In this document: positions 60,650 through 64,000 of the stretch, one piece after another | Layout: every line of letters starts with the position of its first letter | How positions within the stretch are numbered: the first letter of the stretch is position 1 | Assembly: GCA_964474905.1 (NCBI GenBank) | Contig: CAYYUP010000028.1 | Location: 9,085 to 73,084, forward strand | From: JADJRG01 sp964474905 | GTDB taxonomy: Bacteria > Myxococcota_A > Polyangia > Nannocystales > Nannocystaceae | DNA length: 64,000 bases | Reading direction: 5' to 3' | Notes under the pieces: model-generated | Seen by the model: the letters and a program-made list of their open reading frames with translations, nothing else | What the model was told of the DNA's origin: nothing | The model's database searches: none | Program-made: the position numbers and the translations under genes

Positions 60650-62701
60650 TCAACCGACGACTGCTTGGGCGAGCCCAGAGCGCACGAGCAGCGCTTCGGG
60701 ATCGGGCTCTCGGCCCATAAATTCGACGAAGAGTTCCAGCGGGTCGCGGCTGTCGCCCTTCGCGAGGATCGATCGCCGGAAGGCCGCGCCGACCTCGGGG
60801 CTGAGGATGCCGCCGCTGCGAAAGCGGCTAAAGGCATCGGCGTCGAGCACCTCGGCCCACTTATATGAATAGTAGGCGGCCGCGTAGCCCACCGGGGACG
60901 CGAAAAGGTGGGTAAAGCCTGTGACCATCGCGTAGTCACTCGGCAAGTCGATCGGCGAGAACTCAGCGGCGATGTTGCGCGCATAGGCCAGTGGCGAGCC
61001 GTCGCGCGCCTCTTTGTAGTCGATGTGCAGGGCCAGATCGAGGGTGCCAAAACTCAACTGACGCATGGTTTGGTTGGCACTCCGGTAATTTTTCGCGGCG
61101 ATCATCTTGCCAAAGAGTGCGTCCGGGATGGGCTCGTCGCTCTGCCAATGGCGGGCGAAGAGATCGAGGGCTTCCCGCTCCCAGCACCAGTTTTCCATGA
61201 TCTGCGAGGGCAGCTCGACAAAATCCCAGGCGACATTGGTGCCGGCGAGCGAGCGCACATCGACCTCGGTGAGCAGGTGATGGAGGAGGTGGCCAAACTC
61301 ATGAAAGAGGGTCTCGACCTCGCGGTGGGTGAGAAGCGCAGGTTTGTCGCCGATCGCGGGGCTGACATTGGCGCAGATCAGGCCGACATGGGGCTCCTTT
61401 GTGCCATCTGCGAGTATTCTACCGGTATGCAGCGCGTTCATCCAGGCGCCGCCACGTTTGCTCTCGCGGGGGTAAAGATCGGCGTGAAAGGTGCCGAGCA
61501 GGCGGCCCTTGGCGCCGTGCAATGCGTATACTTGCACATCTTTGTGCCAGCTCGGAAGCTCGGGCATGGGCCGCACGTTCACTCCGTAGAGACGCTCGGC
61601 GATGGCAAAGATCCCGCGCAGCACTGCATCCGCAGAAAAATAGGGGCGTAAGGCCTCTTCGTCGAAGTCGTAGCGGGCGCGTCGCTGCTTTTCGGAGTAA
61701 TAGCCCAGGTCCCAGGGGGCGAGCTTTTTTGGAGCGTCTTTTTGGTCGGCGACGAAGTGCTCGAGGGCTGTATTTTCGGCGGCAAAAAAGCCTTTGACAC
61801 GCCCCCGAAGGTCGCGGACAAAGCCCTGCGCCCGGGCACCATTTTTGGCCATGCGGTCGTGCAGAACCAGATCGGCGAACGAGTCAAAACCGAGTATTGA
61901 GGCTTTAGAAGCCCGTAATTCGACGATCTTGGCGATGCGCGGTTCGTTGTTGTAGGGCTCATCGGCGCCCCGACGGTTGTAGGCGCGATAGACCTGCTCG
62001 CGGATCCCCCGGTCGTGCAGATAGGTGAGTACCGGGATCACGCTGGGCGCTTGCAAGGTGAAGCGCCAGCCCTCCAGACCCTTGGCGGCGGCGCTCTCTC
62101 GGGCGGCATCCTTTGCCGAAGCGGGCAGGCCGGCGAGTCGCTCTTCGTCCTTGATGAGCAGCTCAAAGCTGTTGGTCGCGTCGAGAACGTTCTGCGAGAA
62201 CGCGGTTGTGATCTCGGCGAGTTCGACGCTTACCTGGGCCAAGGTTTGCTTGCCGGCCTCGTCGAGTTCGGCGCCGTGGGTGCGAAAATCGTCGAGTGTC
62301 TTGTCGAGCAGGCGGCGCTTCGAGGGCTCTAGCGCGGCCGCTTCGGAGGTTTGGGCCAACTCTTGCAGCGCCTGCCAGAGCCCCGCGTCGAGCGGGATCG
62401 ACGCGTAAAACTGGGCGACCGAGGGCTGCACCGCGTTGTAGGCCGCGCGCAGCGGATCGGTGGTGACCACCGACTCGAGATGACCGGCAATCGTCATCGC
62501 GAACTCGAGCGGCTCGGTCGCGTTTTCGAGGGCCGCAAGCGTATTGTCGTAGGTCCGCGGCCCCTCGGCGCTGACGATCGCGGCGATCGCTGCCTTGGCC
62601 CCTTCGATCAGACTGGCGATCGCGGGTTCGATGTGAGCGGCTGTGATCCGGTCGAAGGGGATGCGCGGATCGACGTTCAGGAGCGGGTTGTTTGCGTCCA
62701 T
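60650..62701 (-). CDS. Oligopeptidase A-type M3 metallopeptidase
   Basis: A 683-residue M3 peptidase, matching the length of E. coli PrlC/OpdA (680). The ATG at 62701 has AGGAAT upstream; the frame continues further but without support. The zinc motif is His467-Glu-Phe-Gly-His471 in FHEFGHLLHH. The third ligand Glu follows in the ELPSQIMENW region. N-terminal helices (about 1-150) form the usual M3 cap. It degrades oligopeptides in the cytoplasm. No signal peptide. The downstream LNS2-like gene begins about 38 bp later, so the two may be one transcript. Dcp-type dipeptidyl carboxypeptidase is an alternative, but the size and absence of a Dcp signature favour OpdA. Confidence 0.93.
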   Translation of the reverse strand: MDANNPLLNVDPRIPFDRITAAHIEPAIASLIEGAKAAIAAIVSAEGPRTYDNTLAALENATEPLEFAMTIAGHLESVVTTDPLRAAYNAVQPSVAQFYASIPLDAGLWQALQELAQTSEAAALEPSKRRLLDKTLDDFRTHGAELDEAGKQTLAQVSVELAEITTAFSQNVLDATNSFELLIKDEERLAGLPASAKDAARESAAAKGLEGWRFTLQAPSVIPVLTYLHDRGIREQVYRAYNRRGADEPYNNEPRIAKIVELRASKASILGFDSFADLVLHDRMAKNGARAQGFVRDLRGRVKGFFAAENTALEHFVADQKDAPKKLAPWDLGYYSEKQRRARYDFDEEALRPYFSADAVLRGIFAIAERLYGVNVRPMPELPSWHKDVQVYALHGAKGRLLGTFHADLYPRESKRGGAWMNALHTGRILADGTKEPHVGLICANVSPAIGDKPALLTHREVETLFHEFGHLLHHLLTEVDVRSLAGTNVAWDFVELPSQIMENWCWEREALDLFARHWQSDEPIPDALFGKMIAAKNYRSANQTMRQLSFGTLDLALHIDYKEARDGSPLAYARNIAAEFSPIDLPSDYAMVTGFTHLFASPVGYAAAYYSYKWAEVLDADAFSRFRSGGILSPEVGAAFRRSILAKGDSRDPLELFVEFMGREPDPEALLVRSGLAQAVVG

Positions 62702-63050
62702 GGATTCCTGGGCGGCGAAGATAGCAGATCCGCCGGCGTGATCTGTCGGCGAGAGCGTCGTCGTCGTTTGTTGTGTGATCGCGTCGCTGACTACGGGGGC
62801 CGGGACGTCCTCCCTTTGGCGCCGGGAACCACGCGGCCTCGGCGCTCTAACCCTTGGAGTCAGTGCTCCTGAGCAGAGGCGATTGTGACACTCGCGCCAG
62901 CCAAACACGGTAATACTTCGGAACAGTCGATCCTCGTTTTTTCGGGACCGTTCACACTCTTAACGTGGGCTATGTTGGTATGACGATGCCTGAAGGCGCA
63001 ATTTCTTTGTCTTTTGGTCTCGGTTGAAAAGCTCTTGAGACTATACATTT
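62702..63050. other. Intergenic region with no supported gene
   Basis: About 349 bp upstream of the M3 peptidase. The right half (62930-63050) is less GC-rich than the neighbours and holds short stretches such as gttttttcggg; no promoter pair, RNA gene or complete open frame could be supported. It probably contains the promoter of the M3 operon. Confidence 0.45.
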
Positions 63051-63269
63051 GTGTTTGAGTTTCATGCCCCGCTCCCCGATTTCGTCCAAAGCGAGCTTCG
63101 GGACTTCGTCGTGTGCGGCGACTTCTCGCAGGGCTTCGTGCGGACCACGTGCCGCCGCTACGGCGACGAGCTGCGGGTGCCCTTTCCGTGCAAAGGCCGC
63201 GGCTTCTGCCCGTCGTGCATAGGCCGGCGGATGGCCGAGGGAGCGGCGGCACGACGTTGCACGGTGTAG
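63051..63269 (+). pseudogene. Fragment of an IS91-family transposase
   Basis: A 72-residue frame (GTG start, stop at 63269) with PDFVQSELRDFVVCGDFSQGFVRTTC and FPCKGRGFCPSCIGRRMAEGA, matching the N-terminal zinc-finger region of IS91-type transposases (typically C..C...FSCKGRGFCPSC.GRRM). The normal protein has several hundred residues with a catalytic Tyr region; none of it is visible, and the frame stops right after the GRRMAEGA segment. It is therefore a truncated remnant. A complete element or its terminal sequences could not be found in the window. Confidence 0.8.
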
Positions 63270-63702
63270 GCATTCTTCTCGATATCGAGGTCAAGCCGAC
63301 GGCTGCGGACTTCGCTGCTGGGATCGTTCCAGAGTTGAAGCAAGCGATTACTGCGCTCGGAGGTTTGCTCTCTTGCTTCATTCTGCGTCCCGGTAGCCCG
63401 GGCGTAGATCGATCGCCGCAGCGTGCGAGCAGAGTTGAAGGGCAGTGCTCGTGTGTCGGGCAGCCTCTGGTGAGCGCTGGACCCGGATTTTTTGCCGGTT
63501 TTGATGGGCGGCGATCACTCCGCGTTTCGACCCCCTTCGCCCAGGCTCCAGCCACTCCGCTCCTCGCACGAATTCCAAGATCAAACCTCTTTATGCATAC
63601 GCATGTCGACGAACCGCGACCCTCGCGTCACACTCGATTCGGATCGAGACATTGATGTCGCCAACGAAGAAAAAATTTCCAGATTTCGGAACAGAATTCT
63701 TG
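63270..63702. other. Intergenic region after the IS91 fragment, no supported gene
   Basis: About 430 bp. A GTG-less open frame covering 63270-63655 begins ILLDIEVKPTAADFAAGIVPELK-like and is Arg/Pro-rich later, with no family that I recognise. It may be a decayed gene but cannot be supported. Confidence 0.4.
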
Positions 63703-63703
63703 G

Positions 63704-63720
63704 CACGTGAGTTGCACGTG
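63704..63720 (+). promoter_or_regulatory. Two CACGTG palindromes one helical turn apart
   Basis: GCACGTG occurs at 63703-63709 and again at 63714-63720, with 11 bp between repeat starts. They lie directly before the lipoprotein start at 63731, so a dimeric regulator or repeat-binding factor could use them. No -35/-10 pair was identified. Confidence 0.3.
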
Positions 63721-63730
63721 AACGACTGCA

Positions 63731-64000
63731 ATGAAGTTCAACCCCACTATTTTTACCCTTCTTTCCCTTCTTACCTTCCCTCTCCTTCCTGCGTGCTCCA
63801 AGTCGATTCCAGACCATGCGAACTCGGGCACTGATTCTGATTCGGACTCCGATTCCGAGTCCGAGTCTGAGTCTGAGTCTGAGTCTGAGTCTGGTTCTGA
63901 GTCTGAGTCTGAGTCTGAGTCTGAGTCTGAGTCTGGTTCTGACCCCGGTGACTTCGAAGGTGAATGCAAGGCTCTCTCCTTGCAATGGAGTCAGCTTTCC
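63731..64000 (+). CDS. Lipoprotein with Asp/Ser/Glu repeat linker, 3' end outside the window
   Basis: A frame open from ATG 63731 to the right edge. The first residues are a lipoprotein signal: FTLLSLLTFPLLPAC, lipobox cysteine at residue 22. After a short polar stretch a Ser/Asp then Ser/Glu dipeptide repeat covers about residues 36-72 (DSDSDSDSE then SESESE with two SGS interruptions), followed by DPGDFEGEC and an ordinary sequence that begins a folded domain. No Shine-Dalgarno is evident. The layout equals that of the other linker lipoproteins of the window, so its folded domain is likely to follow downstream. Confidence 0.75.
   Translation, partial: MKFNPTIFTLLSLLTFPLLPACSKSIPDHANSGTDSDSDSDSESESESESESESGSESESESESESESGSDPGDFEGECKALSLQWSQLS
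63838..63942 (+). repeat. Hexanucleotide repeat encoding Ser-Asp/Ser-Glu
   Basis: A run of gattcy and gagtct/gagtcc hexamers encodes the Asp-Ser and Glu-Ser linker of the terminal lipoprotein. Two ggttct codon pairs break it at about 63893 and 63935. Confidence 0.9.

Noticed and set aside
63270..63655. Frame after the IS91 fragment as an accessory gene
   Set aside because: The early part could be a decayed gene, but there is no start signal and the later part is Arg/Pro-rich; no homology recognised.

Overview
The window reads as one stretch of a high-GC deltaproteobacterial chromosome, most likely a marine or soil myxobacterium of the Nannocystineae (Nannocystis/Plesiocystis/Enhygromyxa type). 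Reasons: a MYXO-CTERM tail on one secreted protein, many lipoproteins that carry a long Ser/Asp/Thr/Gly linker between the lipobox and a folded domain, DUF4215-like Cys-rich repeats, and large sensor and cyclase proteins. The genus is an inference. A run of exactly 100 N at 59020-59119 marks a scaffold gap, so the sequence is a draft.

Layout. 1-1.6 kb: the 3' part of a secreted thermolysin-like (M4) protease and its terminator. 2-5.7 kb: a leftward beta-oxidation pair (thiolase plus a FadN-type dehydrogenase/hydratase). 5.7-11.1 kb: a lytic transglycosylase, a coiled-coil protein and methionyl-tRNA synthetase. 11.1-12.9 kb: a predicted anti-phage dCTP deaminase with a small downstream gene. 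12.9-18.9 kb: a HTH protein divergent from a BtuF-like binding protein, a small protein, a class III nucleotide cyclase and a MYXO-CTERM protein. 19-26 kb: htpG, an AblB-like acetyltransferase, a beta-propeller lipoprotein and an RNase R-like exonuclease. 26-41.5 kb: mostly cell-envelope and secreted proteins (Cys-rich, VWA, VanX-like dipeptidase, CAP, M16 peptidase, sulfatase-like and six-repeat lipoproteins) plus a permease-EIIA-TrkA_C fusion. 41.5-47 kb: two sensor kinases around a small exported protein and a radical SAM enzyme. 47-51 kb: GTP-dependent PEP carboxykinase, a double VOC protein and a GH19 chitinase lipoprotein. 51.2-58.7 kb: a tightly packed rightward operon of SWIM zinc finger, DUF5691-like, MoxR ATPase, DUF5682-like and VWA proteins. 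58.7-62.7 kb: a leftward operon of M3 oligopeptidase, an LNS2/App1-like lipoprotein and a membrane-anchored protein. 63-64 kb: an IS91-type transposase fragment and the start of another Asp/Ser/Glu-repeat lipoprotein.

Three places look most like under-described systems. The five-gene SWIM-MoxR-VWA operon contains a DUF5682-like member with two GxxH motifs and a conserved Glu, the hallmarks of the TraB/Tiki metal-dependent hydrolase superfamily. The radical SAM/SPASM-like enzyme lies 21 bp behind a small exported, Trp/Cys-tailed protein and may modify it. The deaminase has a small, well-initiated 61-codon gene attached to it.

No rRNA, tRNA, CRISPR array or prophage was found. Start sites were chosen from Shine-Dalgarno-like sequences, signal peptides and overlaps, and several remain uncertain.
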